The notes: generated by a model not told the origin, from the sequence alone. A stretch of DNA of 64,000 nucleotides from Novosphingopyxis sp038234155 (GCA_038234155.1 JBBSUT010000002.1:12744-76743), one strand, 5' to 3'. Shown: positions 42,876-52,116, counted from the stretch's first letter. Numbers and translations are program-made.

Positions 42876-43790
42876 ATGAATGGATTTACCGAGAAAGACG
42901 TGCCCGACCAGACCGGGCGTACAGTCTTCATCACCGGCGCCAATGCCGGGATAGGCTTTCACGTCGCGCGCGTGCTGGCCGCAAAACATGCGCGGGTGCT
43001 CATGGGTTGCCGCTCTGAACAGCGCGCAAACAAGGCGATCCGGCAGATCAAGGCGGACCACCCGGTCGCGCAGCTGGAATTTGTTGCGATTGACCAGGCC
43101 GATCTGGCCAGCGTCCGCGCAGCGGCTGCGCGCGTGCTGGAGGAGCCGCGACTTGATCTGCTGATCAACAATGCCGGCATCATGGGCGGGCCGCTGCAGC
43201 GCACCAGAGACGGGTTCGAGTCGCAGCTGGGGGTTAATTATCTCGCCCCATTTGCGTTGACCGGGCTGCTGATCGACAAGCTGGAGAAAAGCCGCGGCAG
43301 CCGTGTGGTCACCACCGCCAGCATCGCGCACCGCCGCGGCAAAATCGATTTCGACGATCTGCAGGCCGATCGCCGCTATGATCCGTGGAAACGTTATGCG
43401 CAGTCAAAGCTGGCCGATCTGATGTTCGCCTATGAGCTGGACCGCAGGCTCGCGGCGGCGGGGCGCAAGACGCTCTCGGTTTCCGCGCACCCGGGCATGG
43501 CCGCGACCGAATTGATGCGCGACCTGCCGGCCCCGGTGCAGGCGTTCTCGCCCGCGCTGGGATCCGTGTTCAACAGCGCCGCGCAAGGTGCCTGGCCGAC
43601 GCTGATGGCAGCGACGTCGCGGCAGGTTACCGGCGGCGACTATTGCGGGCCCAACAGAATGTTCGGGACGCGCGGCAAGGCGGTCAAGGTTGGCTCGACC
43701 AGGCTGAGCAGGGACAATGGCGCCGCGCGGCGGCTGTGGGACGTTTCGGTGGAGATGACGGGCGTCGATCCGCAGCTGGTTGCTATTTAA
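42876..43790 (+). CDS. short-chain dehydrogenase/reductase
   Basis: A 304-residue SDR related to retinol-dehydrogenase/WW-oxidoreductase-like reductases. Motifs: cofactor loop TGANAGIG, NNAGIMGG, catalytic Ser in TTASIAHRR, and Tyr-Lys in YAQSKLADLM. The Arg after the first strand region (MGCRSEQRANKA) favours NADP. The ATG at 42876 is followed directly by the Rossmann fold. Substrate unknown. It lies 59 nt after the lactate monooxygenase-like gene. Confidence 0.9.
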   Translation: MNGFTEKDVPDQTGRTVFITGANAGIGFHVARVLAAKHARVLMGCRSEQRANKAIRQIKADHPVAQLEFVAIDQADLASVRAAAARVLEEPRLDLLINNAGIMGGPLQRTRDGFESQLGVNYLAPFALTGLLIDKLEKSRGSRVVTTASIAHRRGKIDFDDLQADRRYDPWKRYAQSKLADLMFAYELDRRLAAAGRKTLSVSAHPGMAATELMRDLPAPVQAFSPALGSVFNSAAQGAWPTLMAATSRQVTGGDYCGPNRMFGTRGKAVKVGSTRLSRDNGAARRLWDVSVEMTGVDPQLVAI

Positions 43791-43816
43791 AATATCAACG
43801 CGCGCTATCCGGGGCT

Positions 43817-43832
43817 GCGCGGTTAACCGCGC
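43817..43832. repeat. perfect 16-bp palindrome after the SDR gene
   Basis: GCGCGGTTAACCGCGC, 26 nt after the SDR stop in a 277-nt gap before the S46 peptidase gene. It could be a protein-binding site or a hairpin without T-run. The rest of the gap shows no supportable gene. Confidence 0.5.
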
Positions 43833-44067
43833 GCAGGTCGCTTCATGTCGCGGAGTCACAAATTTTGCGTTGTGACGCATGCCCCCCAACCATCGGCCCG
43901 ATCGTGCACGGCCCGCATCCGTCGGTGTGCTCAAGCAGTTTTGGCCATGCGGCGCACGCCAAACCGGTCGCCGTCGTCATCAGCTCTTGAGTCGCCCACG
44001 ATCACGGCTATTCCTGTCCGCCATAACAAATAAGGCCGCTTACTTCGCGGCCAGGAGAGGGAATATC

Positions 44068-46239
44068 ATGCGCTTCAGAAAGACATTCACCACCGCGCTG
44101 CTGCTTGGCGGCAGCGTCATTGCCATGCCGGCCGCGGCCAAGGAGGGCATGTTTACGCCCGATCAACTGCCTGAGATCGCTGATGATCTGAAGGACACCG
44201 GGCTGAAGATCGAGACAGACAAACTGGCCGATCTCACCGGCTTCCCGATGGGGGCCATCGTGTCGCTCGGCGGCTGCTCGGCCAGTTTCGTTTCGCCGCA
44301 GGGGCTGGTTGTTACCAACCACCACTGCGTGCGCGGATCGGTGCAGTACAATTCCACGGCGGACCTCAATTATCTGGAGAACGGGTTTCTCGCCAAGACC
44401 ATGGCCGACGAAGTTCCGGCCGCGCCGGGCAGCCGCATTTACGTCACCACCCAGGATACCGACGTCACCGGCCGGATGACCGACGGTACCGCAAACCTGT
44501 CCGGTATCGCGCGCTACAATCTGATCGAGCAGCGCATGAAGGATATCGTGGCGGAGTGCGAGCAAGCGGCCGGCTATCGCTGTCAGGTCGCCAGCTTCTA
44601 CGGCGGCGACCAGTACAAGCTCATCAAGCGGCTGGAGATCCGCGACGTTCGGCTGGTTTACGCGCCCGCCGATTCGGTCGGCAAATATGGCGGCGACGTC
44701 GATAACTGGCAGTGGCCCCGCCACACCGGCGATTTCGGCTTTTACCGCGCCTATGTCGCCCCCAATGGAACCGCAGCCGATTTTGCCGCAGCCAACGTAC
44801 CCTATAAGCCCGAACATCATCTGAAGGTGAGTGCATCGGGCCTGACGGAAGGCGATTTCGTGATGGCCGCGGGCTATCCCGGCTCCACCAGCCGCTACGC
44901 CCGGCTGGCCGAGGTGCAGAACACGTTTGACTGGCAATATCCCACTTATGTGACGCTGCTCAACGACTGGATCGATACGATTGAGGCGGCCGCCCCGGAC
45001 AAATCCGACGCGCGGGTGAAATATGAGGCACGGCTGGCCGGTCTCAACAATTACGAAAAGAACCTGCGCGGACAGATCGAGGGCGCGCGCAGCGTGGGTC
45101 TGGTCGATCGGCGGCGCGCGCGCGAGGCCTCGCTCAATAGCTGGATCGCCGCCGACGGCAAACGCGCCGGTTACGCCGATGCGATCACTCGGCTCGACGC
45201 GCTGACCGAGGAGTCGGCCGCGGCTGCCCGGCAGGATTTCTGGTATAATTTCGCGACCAATTCGCAGCTGCTTGGCACGGCGCAGCGGTTGTATCGGCTG
45301 GCCAAGGAGAAGGAAAAGCCGAATGCCGAGCGCGCGCCCGGCTTCCAGGAGCGCGACATGACCTTTTTCCGCCAGGGTCTGCAGGCACTCGACCGGCGCT
45401 TCGACGCGGGCGTCGACAAGGCCGAGTGGATGATGTTCCTGAACGGCTACAAGCGCCAGCCCGAGGCCGCGCATGTCGCCGTGTTCGACAAGGCACTGGG
45501 CCTGACGCCCGCGCTCACCGATGCGGCGCTCGGCAAGAAGCTGGACGCCTATTATGCCGGCACTGCGCTGGATGAGGCGGACAGGCGGCTGGCGCTGATG
45601 GACGCCAGCACCGCCGAGATCGAGGCGAGCAAGGATCCGTTCCTGAAGCTGGCTGCGGCGCTTTATGCGCACGACCGGATGCAGGAAGATGCGTCCAAAG
45701 ACCGCTCCGGCCGCTCGATGGCGCTGCGCCCCGCCTACATGGAGGCGATCACCGCCTGGCAGCGGGAGAACGGCAAGGTCACCTATCCCGATGCCAACAG
45801 CACGCTGCGCGTGACCTATGGCACGGTGCTGGGCGGATCGCCCAAGGACGGCCTGATCTATACGCCGTTCACGACATTGGAGGGCATCACCGCCAAAGAC
45901 ACCGGTGAGGAACCGTTCAATGCGCCCCAGCGCGAACTCGATCTCATTCGCGCGAAGGATTACGGCCCTTATGCGCTCAAGAGTATCGGATCTGTGCCGG
46001 TGAACTTCCTGTCCGATCTGGACTCGACCGGCGGCAACTCAGGCTCGGCCACGATGAACGCGCGCGGCGAGCTGGTGGGCCTGTTGTTCGACGGCACATT
46101 CGAGAGCGTGAATTCGGACTGGGATTTCGATCCGCGCACCACGCGCACCATTCATGTCGACACCCGCTACATGCTGTGGACGATGGACAAGGTCGATGCC
46201 GCGGACGCGCTGATCGCCGAGATGGATATCGTGAAATAG
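44068..46239 (+). CDS. S46 family dipeptidyl-peptidase (DPP7-like)
   Basis: A 723-residue exported serine exopeptidase releasing dipeptides from peptide N-termini. It has a signal peptide (ALLLGGSVIAMPAAA), the catalytic His in LVVTNHHC, the Asp region in DVDNWQWPRHTGDFGFYR, and the Ser in GGNSGSATMNARGELVGLLFDG. In this family the residue after the FD of that segment helps set specificity: Gly as in DPP7 (hydrophobic P1), Arg as in DPP11 (acidic P1); here it is Gly. The ATG at 44068 has a strong AGGAGAGGGA Shine-Dalgarno. With the M28 and M16 enzymes it suggests a peptide-scavenging lifestyle. Confidence 0.94.
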   Translation: MRFRKTFTTALLLGGSVIAMPAAAKEGMFTPDQLPEIADDLKDTGLKIETDKLADLTGFPMGAIVSLGGCSASFVSPQGLVVTNHHCVRGSVQYNSTADLNYLENGFLAKTMADEVPAAPGSRIYVTTQDTDVTGRMTDGTANLSGIARYNLIEQRMKDIVAECEQAAGYRCQVASFYGGDQYKLIKRLEIRDVRLVYAPADSVGKYGGDVDNWQWPRHTGDFGFYRAYVAPNGTAADFAAANVPYKPEHHLKVSASGLTEGDFVMAAGYPGSTSRYARLAEVQNTFDWQYPTYVTLLNDWIDTIEAAAPDKSDARVKYEARLAGLNNYEKNLRGQIEGARSVGLVDRRRAREASLNSWIAADGKRAGYADAITRLDALTEESAAAARQDFWYNFATNSQLLGTAQRLYRLAKEKEKPNAERAPGFQERDMTFFRQGLQALDRRFDAGVDKAEWMMFLNGYKRQPEAAHVAVFDKALGLTPALTDAALGKKLDAYYAGTALDEADRRLALMDASTAEIEASKDPFLKLAAALYAHDRMQEDASKDRSGRSMALRPAYMEAITAWQRENGKVTYPDANSTLRVTYGTVLGGSPKDGLIYTPFTTLEGITAKDTGEEPFNAPQRELDLIRAKDYGPYALKSIGSVPVNFLSDLDSTGGNSGSATMNARGELVGLLFDGTFESVNSDWDFDPRTTRTIHVDTRYMLWTMDKVDAADALIAEMDIVK

Positions 46240-46257
46240 GGTTGGCAAACCGGATCA

Positions 46258-46292
46258 GCGCCCGACCCCCTCCCAATTGCGGGAGCGGGCGC
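46258..46292. repeat. nested GC-rich hairpin after the S46 gene
   Basis: GCGCCCG (46258-46264) pairs with CGGGCGC (46286-46292) and, inside, CTCCC (46270-46274) with GGGAG (46281-46285); the arm sequence CCCCCTCCC...GGGAG resembles the palindromic elements elsewhere in the window. Confidence 0.45.
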
Positions 46293-46301
46293 GCCGCGTC
46301 C

Positions 46302-46334
46302 AAAAAAAACGGGCGGCTGCTTGCCCGCCCGTTT
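46302..46334. terminator. bidirectional intrinsic terminator between S46 gene and HU gene
   Basis: A 9-bp stem AACGGGCGG (46308-46316)/CCGCCCGTT (46325-46333). On the minus strand it is followed by a run of eight T, a strong terminator for the HU gene; on the plus strand a short T-run follows. Confidence 0.85.
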
Positions 46335-46403
46335 CCCGGCATTACGCGCCGGTCAAAGCCGATGACTGAAGTCTAAAGGGGCGCAAGCACGCCCCCTGGC
46401 GCG

Positions 46404-46676
46404 TCAGTTGACCGCGTCTTTCAATGCTTTGCCAGCCTTGAACTTGGGCTGGGTCGAGGCAGGGATTGTCATCGGTTCGCCGGTGCGCGGATTGCGGCCC
46501 GTGGAGGCCTTGCGCTGCGATATCGAAAAGGTGCCGAAGCCGACGAGACGTACGTCGCCGCCGTCTTTCAGCGTGGACGTGATGGTGTCGAAAACAGACT
46601 CGACGGCCTTGCTGGCGTCGGACTTGGTGAGGCCGCTGGTGTCGGCAACCTGGTTCACGAGATCTTGCTTGTTCAT
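46404..46676 (-). CDS. HU-type DNA-binding protein
   Basis: A 90-residue nucleoid protein: MNKQDLVNQVADTSGLTKSDASKAVESVFDTIT at the N-terminus, the arm region with GRNPRTGEPMTIPAST and the C-terminal FKAGKALKDAVN. HU bends DNA and helps organise the chromosome. It follows lon, the common lon-hup order. A good sigma-70 type promoter lies 66-94 nt upstream of the ATG and a strong terminator lies downstream, so it is probably a single-gene transcript. Confidence 0.97.
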   Translation of the reverse strand: MNKQDLVNQVADTSGLTKSDASKAVESVFDTITSTLKDGGDVRLVGFGTFSISQRKASTGRNPRTGEPMTIPASTQPKFKAGKALKDAVN

Positions 46677-46741
46677 TGGCGAAATGCCCCCTCTGCTATC
46701 TTTATCTGATTCATCGGAATCGCGGCTTTGCCGTGGCGCGG

Positions 46742-46770
46742 AGTTAGGAGCAGCCCATCCGAACTGTCAA
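46742..46770 (-). promoter_or_regulatory. sigma-70-type promoter of the HU gene
   Basis: On the minus strand TTGACA (46770-46765), 17 nt, then CTAACT (46747-46742). The -35 box is perfect, the -10 box weak; spacing is ideal. Confidence 0.5.
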
Positions 46771-46816
46771 AGGAAAATCCCGCGTTTCCGCCATTTTCAG
46801 CGCATGGTTCGGCCCG

Positions 46817-49228
46817 TCAATGGGTTACGGCAGCCCCCTGACCTGCCGCCGGTGCACCCGGCTGCGCCAGGGCAGGCGTCCATGCCGCCAGCTCGTCCGC
46901 TTCGGTCCAGGCGATCGGCTCCAGCTTTTCGGTCAGTGCGAGGGCCAGCACCTCGTCAACATGGCTCACCGGGATGATCTCCAGCCCGGAAGTGATGTTG
47001 GCCGGAATTTCGGCCAGGTCCTTGCGATTTTCCTCAGGGATCAACACCGTGGTGATGCCGCCACGCAGCGCCGCCAGAAGCTTCTCCTTCAGGCCCCCGA
47101 TCGGCAGCACGCGTCCCCGCAACGTCACCTCACCGGTCATCGCCACCTCGCGGCGCACCGACACGCCGGTCAGCGCAGAAATGATTGCGGTGACCATGCC
47201 GACACCGGCCGAGGGGCCGTCCTTGGGTACCGCGCCTTCGGGAAGGTGGATGTGCACATCCTTGCGCGCAAAGATGCTGGGTTTGATCCCGTAACTTGGC
47301 GCGCGCGCCTTCACGAAGCTCAGCGCGGCCTGAATCGATTCGTTCATCACATCGCCCAGCTTGCCGGTGGACCGGATCTGCCCCTTGCCGCCAACGGTCA
47401 CGGCTTCGATCGTGAGCAACTGTCCACCCACTTCGGTCCAGGCTAGCCCGGTCACCGCGCCGATCTGGTTTTCCTCCTCGCCGATATCGTGGCGGAATTT
47501 GCGCACCCCGGCATAGTCGGACAGATTGGCCGGAGACACCGTCATCGCGGCATATTTCTTCTCGAGAATGCCGCGCAGCACCTTGCGCGCCAGCTTGGCG
47601 ATCTCGCGTTCGAGCGTGCGTACGCCGGCCTCGCGCGTGTAATAGCGGATCAGGTCGCGCAGCGCGTCTTCGGTCAGCTCGAATTCGCCTTCGGTCAGGC
47701 CGTGCGCCTCGATTTGCTTGTCGATCAGGTGCCGCTTGGCAATCTCGACCTTTTCGTCCTCAGTATAGCCTTCCAGCCGGATGATCTCCATCCGGTCCAG
47801 CAGTGGCTGCGGCAGGTTCATGGTGTTGGCGGTGCACACGAACATCACGTCCGACAGGTCGATATCGATCTCAAGATAATGGTCGTTGAACTTGCCATTC
47901 TGTTCGGGGTCCAGCACCTCTAGCAGGGCGGACGCCGGATCGCCGCGAAAATCCTGACCGAGCTTGTCGATCTCGTCGAGCAGGAACAGCGGGTTCATCG
48001 TGCCCGATTTCTTGAGATTGGACACCACCTTGCCCGGCAGCGAACCGATGTAGGTGCGGCGATGGCCGCGGATTTCGGCCTCGTCGCGCACGCCGCCCAA
48101 GGACTGGCGCACAAACTCTCGCCCGCAGGCCTTGGCGATCGAGCGTCCAAGCGAGGTTTTGCCGACACCAGGCGGCCCGACGAGGCACAGGATCGGGCCC
48201 TTCAATTTGTTGGTGCGCGCCTGGACCGCCAGATATTCGACGATCCGGTCCTTCACCTTTTCCAACGCATAGTGATCGTCGTCGAGCACGTCCTGCGCCT
48301 GCGCGATGTCTTTTTTCAGGCGCGACTTCTTGCCCCACGGCAGCCCCAGCAACGTATCGAGATAATTGCGCACCACGGTCGCCTCTGCGCTCATCGGCTG
48401 CATGCCCTTGAGCTTCTTGAGCTCGGACTGCGCTTTGGCCTTGGCTTCCTTGGACAGTTTCAGTTTTTCGATCTTCGATGTCAGCTCGGCGATCTCGTCG
48501 CCATCCTCACCGTCGTTCGATCCCAGCTCGCGCTGGATCGCCTTCATCTGTTCGTTGAGATAATATTCGCGCTGGGTCTTCTCCATTTGCCGCTTCACGC
48601 GGCCGCGGATTTTCTTTTCGACCTGCAGAACGCCGAGTTCGCCTTCCATGAAGGCAAAGGTCATCTCCAGCCGCTTCATCACGTCGGTCTCGACCAGCAG
48701 GGTCTGCTTGTCGGCCACCTTGATATTGATGTTGGCGGCAATCGCATCAGCCAGCATCCCGGCGTCGTCGATCTCGCCCAGCTGCACCGCCGTTTCGGCT
48801 GGCAGCTTGCGGTTGAGCTTGGAATAATTTTCGAACTGATCGATCACCGAGCGCATCAGTGCCTGCACGTCCTTGCCCTCAACCGCCGCCTCCTCGACTA
48901 AGGAAACATCGGCCGCGGTGTAGCCATCGATCTCGCTCAGATCGTTCAACGTTGCCCGCTGTTTGCCTTCCACCAGCACGCGCACGGTGCCGTCGGGCAG
49001 CTTGAGCAGCTGCATGATCGATGCGGTAACGCCCATCTCGTACAGATCGTCGCGCTGCGGATCATCCTCGGCCGGATCAAGCTGCGCAATCAGGACGATC
49101 TCCTTGTCGGTTTCCATCGCTTTTTCCAGTGCGATTACGGACTTGTCCCGGCCCACGAACAACGGCACGATCATGCCCGGATAGACAACGATGTCGCGCA
49201 GCGGCAACAGCGGAAAACTCTGACTCAT
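46817..49228 (-). CDS. lon: ATP-dependent protease Lon
   Basis: AAA+ serine protease for abnormal and regulatory proteins. The 803-residue protein has the N-terminal substrate-binding domain (SFPLLPLRDIVVYPGMIVPLFVGR), Walker A GPPGVGKTSLG, Walker B FLLDEIDKLG, and the proteolytic domain with the Ser in PKDGPSAGVGM and Lys in the LKEKLLAALRGG region. The start is the ATG at 49228: an in-frame ATG at 49240 exists, but the GGGAG Shine-Dalgarno lies inside that first stretch, 5 nt before 49228. A GTTGCA...CCATATC pair in the upstream gap could be a heat-shock-type promoter; evidence is weak. Confidence 0.97.
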   Translation of the reverse strand: MSQSFPLLPLRDIVVYPGMIVPLFVGRDKSVIALEKAMETDKEIVLIAQLDPAEDDPQRDDLYEMGVTASIMQLLKLPDGTVRVLVEGKQRATLNDLSEIDGYTAADVSLVEEAAVEGKDVQALMRSVIDQFENYSKLNRKLPAETAVQLGEIDDAGMLADAIAANINIKVADKQTLLVETDVMKRLEMTFAFMEGELGVLQVEKKIRGRVKRQMEKTQREYYLNEQMKAIQRELGSNDGEDGDEIAELTSKIEKLKLSKEAKAKAQSELKKLKGMQPMSAEATVVRNYLDTLLGLPWGKKSRLKKDIAQAQDVLDDDHYALEKVKDRIVEYLAVQARTNKLKGPILCLVGPPGVGKTSLGRSIAKACGREFVRQSLGGVRDEAEIRGHRRTYIGSLPGKVVSNLKKSGTMNPLFLLDEIDKLGQDFRGDPASALLEVLDPEQNGKFNDHYLEIDIDLSDVMFVCTANTMNLPQPLLDRMEIIRLEGYTEDEKVEIAKRHLIDKQIEAHGLTEGEFELTEDALRDLIRYYTREAGVRTLEREIAKLARKVLRGILEKKYAAMTVSPANLSDYAGVRKFRHDIGEEENQIGAVTGLAWTEVGGQLLTIEAVTVGGKGQIRSTGKLGDVMNESIQAALSFVKARAPSYGIKPSIFARKDVHIHLPEGAVPKDGPSAGVGMVTAIISALTGVSVRREVAMTGEVTLRGRVLPIGGLKEKLLAALRGGITTVLIPEENRKDLAEIPANITSGLEIIPVSHVDEVLALALTEKLEPIAWTEADELAAWTPALAQPGAPAAGQGAAVTH

Positions 49229-49306
49229 ATACACTCCCATCGACCGCGAACTCCCACGCGGCGCGTACTTGATATGGTGGGCGGACCCGCCCCCTGCAAC
49301 CGCGCC

Positions 49307-49642
49307 TCAGAACGGCAGCTTGAAGCCCGGCGGCAGCGGCAGACCGGCGGTCATGTCACCCATTTCCTTCTGCGCGGCGGCATCGGCCTTGCCGCGCGCA
49401 TCGTTGATGGCCGCGGCGACCAGATCTTCCAGCATCTGCTTTTCGCTCAGCGCCATCAGACTGTCGTCGATCGCGACCGAGCGGATCGAACCCTTGGCCG
49501 TCGCGACGATCCTGACCAACCCGCCGCCGGCCACGCCCTCGACTTCGATATTCTCCAGCTTGCCCTGCGATTCTTCCATCTGCTTCTGGATGTTTTGCGC
49601 CGCTTCCTGCGCAGCCTTGATCATCGATTCCATGTCTTTCAT
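49307..49642 (-). CDS. YbaB/EbfC family nucleoid-associated protein
   Basis: A 111-residue DNA-binding protein of the YbaB family, usually dimeric. It shows MIKAAQEAAQNIQKQMEESQGKLENIEVEGVAGGGLVRIVATAKGS in pieces and ends PLPPGFKLPF, both typical. The ATG at 49642 overlaps the dnaX stop in ATGA, the conserved dnaX-ybaB coupling. recR, which often follows, is not here; lon comes next. Confidence 0.94.
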   Translation of the reverse strand: MKDMESMIKAAQEAAQNIQKQMEESQGKLENIEVEGVAGGGLVRIVATAKGSIRSVAIDDSLMALSEKQMLEDLVAAAINDARGKADAAAQKEMGDMTAGLPLPPGFKLPF

Positions 49643-51444
49643 GCGTTTGCACTCCATTGCTGCGGATCAACATCCGCCTGTGTTTCCAGAACGACGGCAT
49701 CCGGAAAGGCTTCCAGCGCCGCCTTGACCATGGGCGATTCGCGCAGCGCCGCGCGCTGCGCATCGGCGTTGCTGTTCTCGCTCTCGCTCTGTGAAGGCGC
49801 CGCCTCGCCTGCGCCCTGCTCCACTGTCCAGCGCGTGCCGGTCAGCTTGTACAGCACGTCGCGCACGTCGCCCTCGAACCCGTCCGGAAGGCGCCCGGCT
49901 GGCTGATAGATCAGCTCAGGTGGCGCGTAGCGGACCAGCCGCATCGCATCGCTCATAATCGCGGCAACCAGCGGACGCTCTGGCTCCACCAGATCGATCA
50001 GCGCTGCGAAATCGGCTGGCATTGCCATCTCGCCGCTCTGGTCCGCGCTCCACGGTGGAGGTTCGGGCGACGAGGTTTCTGGTGCCGGCGGAGCGGAGGG
50101 CGTCGGGGGCACCGCCGCGCCTGTACTAGGACCTGCAGCGCCGTTGTGTGCGATCATGCGCGCCAACTCGCCTGGATCGGGCAAAGTAGCCGCGTGCATG
50201 AGCCGCAGCAGCGCCATCTCGCACGCCTGCATCGGCATGGCCGCGCCCCGCACTTCGTCATGGCCTTTCAGCAGCAGCTGCCACAGACGGTGGAGAACGG
50301 GGAATGACAGGCGATCCCCCCATTGGCGCAGCGCCGCGCGGGCCTCCTCCGACAAGGAGGGATCGGCATGACCGCCGGCCTTGGACAGCGTGACCAGATG
50401 AACCTCGGATAACAAGCCGGACAGGATCGACAATGGCTCAACGCCCAGAATGTGCTGTTCCTTGAGCGCGGCCAGCATGGCGGGCACGTCGCCGTCCAGC
50501 AGCAGGCCGAGCAGCCGCCGGATCGCGCCGCGATCGCTGAGCCCCAGCATATCGCGCACCTGATCGGCGGTGACCTGGCCGTCGCTGTCTGTGTCCGACC
50601 CGGCCATATCGGCATGAGCGATCGCCTGATCCAGGATCGACAGTCCGTCGCGCACCGATCCTTCGGCCGCATGCGCGATCAGAGCGATCGCTTCGTCCTC
50701 GGCGCGCACCCCTTCCAGCGCGACGATGCCGCTGAAATGCCGCGTCAGCAGGTCAATCGGAATCCGTTTCAGATCGAACCGCTGGCAGCGCGACAGGACG
50801 GTGACCGGCACCTTTTGCACTTCGGTGGTGGCAAACAGGAATTTGACATGCGGCGGCGGTTCTTCGAGCGTCTTCAACAGCGCGTTGAACGCGTTCTTCG
50901 ACAGCATGTGCACTTCGTCGATAATGTAGATTTTGTACCGCGCCGAGACCGCCGCGTAGCGCACCGCCTCGATAATCTCGCGCACATCATCGACGCCGGT
51001 GTGGCTGGCCGCATCCATTTCGATCACATCGATATGCCGCCCTTCGGCAATCGCGCGGCATGGCTCGCACATGCCGCACGGATCGATGGTAGGGCCGTCG
51101 TCGCCGTCCGGGCCGATGCAGTTCAACGCCTTGGCGATCAGCCGCGCGGAGGACGTCTTGCCCACCCCGCGCACACCGGTCATCAGGAATGCGTGCGCCA
51201 ACCGGTCGCGCTTGATCGCGTTGGCCAGCGTCTGCACCATGGCGTCCTGACCGATCAGCGCGGAAAAACTCTGCGGCCGATATTTGCGCGCCAGCACGCG
51301 ATAGGCCGGAACTGGCGTGGCTATCGTCGCGGTAGCGGCGGGGGCGGCAGGCGCGGGCAGGTCCAGGCCCAAGTCCAAGCCCAGCGCATCCTCCGGCATA
51401 TCGGGATCGCGCGGCGTCAGATCGGGATCATTGGAATCGGGCAT
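49639..51444 (-). CDS. dnaX: DNA polymerase III subunit gamma/tau
   Basis: Clamp-loader ATPase that loads the sliding clamp and organises the replisome. The 601-residue protein has an acidic/Pro-Ala-rich N-terminal extension of about 45 residues, then YRVLARKYRPQSFSALIGQ, Walker A GVRGVGKTS, four zinc cysteines (in CIGPDGDDG...CGMCEPC), the DEVHMLS Walker B, and a Pro-rich linker before the C-terminal tau region. The ATG at 51444 is preferred over one at 51528, which would extend toward the SRP RNA gene. No slippery A-run frameshift site was noticed, so a shorter gamma form is not predicted. Confidence 0.95.
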   Translation of the reverse strand: MPDSNDPDLTPRDPDMPEDALGLDLGLDLPAPAAPAATATIATPVPAYRVLARKYRPQSFSALIGQDAMVQTLANAIKRDRLAHAFLMTGVRGVGKTSSARLIAKALNCIGPDGDDGPTIDPCGMCEPCRAIAEGRHIDVIEMDAASHTGVDDVREIIEAVRYAAVSARYKIYIIDEVHMLSKNAFNALLKTLEEPPPHVKFLFATTEVQKVPVTVLSRCQRFDLKRIPIDLLTRHFSGIVALEGVRAEDEAIALIAHAAEGSVRDGLSILDQAIAHADMAGSDTDSDGQVTADQVRDMLGLSDRGAIRRLLGLLLDGDVPAMLAALKEQHILGVEPLSILSGLLSEVHLVTLSKAGGHADPSLSEEARAALRQWGDRLSFPVLHRLWQLLLKGHDEVRGAAMPMQACEMALLRLMHAATLPDPGELARMIAHNGAAGPSTGAAVPPTPSAPPAPETSSPEPPPWSADQSGEMAMPADFAALIDLVEPERPLVAAIMSDAMRLVRYAPPELIYQPAGRLPDGFEGDVRDVLYKLTGTRWTVEQGAGEAAPSQSESENSNADAQRAALRESPMVKAALEAFPDAVVLETQADVDPQQWSANA

Positions 51445-51556
51445 CGCCGGGCAATGTAGGGCGGCAATGCCGCGCTGTCGAACCGCGTGCGGCGAAATCC
51501 GTGGATAAGCCGTGACGGCCCGCGGCATCCACGATCCAACCTGTCGAACTGTCAGG

Positions 51557-51645
51557 AAAAGTAGGAGACGGACGACCCGCAGCGAATATCGTTACGGCTG
51601 CTTCCGTCAGGACCTGACCGGGTTGGCGAATGCCACGTCCGCCCG
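51557..51645 (-). ncRNA. ffs: signal recognition particle RNA (4.5S-like, small bacterial type)
   Basis: On the minus strand the SRP helix-8 core is unmistakable: CCCGGTCAGGTCC followed by a four-base loop and GGAAGCAGCCGTAACG. A closing stem GGCGGACG (51634-51641) pairs with CGTCCGTC (51567-51574), and a short T-run at 51557-51560 marks the 3' end. The tetraloop reads TGAC (51606-51609) rather than the common GGAA. It lies just upstream of dnaX on the same strand, the usual ffs-dnaX neighbourhood. The ends are estimated to within several bases. Confidence 0.87.
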
Positions 51646-51780
51646 ACTCCCGCCCACGCCCATGGCGAAAACGGGAGGGGAATGCAAGATCAGTGCGTGC
51701 AGCCTAGATCAACGGCATGCCGCAGCCATATGGTCCGCAGCGACGGCCGAAACCCGCGCGATGGCGGCATCCGCACCGCG

Positions 51781-52116
51781 TCAGACGCCCTGCATGTTCC
51801 GGCTTTCGTCCGGAATGCGCACGGTGAGGCCGTCCAGTTCGTCGGTGAGGTCGATCTGGCAGCAGAGGCGGCTGGTGCGGCGCGCCCCGGCTGCGAGATC
51901 GAGCATGTCCTCCTCCTCTTCGCTGGCGGGCGGCAGGCGATCGAACCAGTCGGCATCGACGATGACATGGCAGGTGGAGCAGGCCATCTGCCCCTCGCAC
52001 GTGCCCTCCAGCGGCTGGCCGTGCGCCTGGCCGAGCCGCAGCAGATTGTCGCCGGGTGCGCCCTGGATATCGCTCTGGGTCTGGCCATCGCGCGACAGGA
52101 AAGTGACGGTTACCAT
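51781..52116 (-). CDS. [2Fe-2S] ferredoxin, adrenodoxin/Isc type
   Basis: A 111-residue ferredoxin with the cluster ligands Cys40, Cys46, Cys49 and Cys86, i.e. the C-x5-C-x2-C-x36-C pattern of the adrenodoxin/Fdx family, in GTCEGQMACSTCHVIV and RLCCQI. It begins 5 nt after the cysteine desulfurase stop, so it is part of the same unit and probably donates electrons in iron-sulfur cluster assembly or to a P450-like partner. The 336 nt between it and dnaX hold the SRP RNA gene. Confidence 0.93.
   Translation of the reverse strand: MVTVTFLSRDGQTQSDIQGAPGDNLLRLGQAHGQPLEGTCEGQMACSTCHVIVDADWFDRLPPASEEEEDMLDLAAGARRTSRLCCQIDLTDELDGLTVRIPDESRNMQGV

Noticed and set aside
49229..49306. Heat-shock promoter before lon.
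   Set aside because: A GTTGCA/CCATATC pair exists, but the match is loose and a GGGCGG hairpin occupies the spacer; not listed as a feature.
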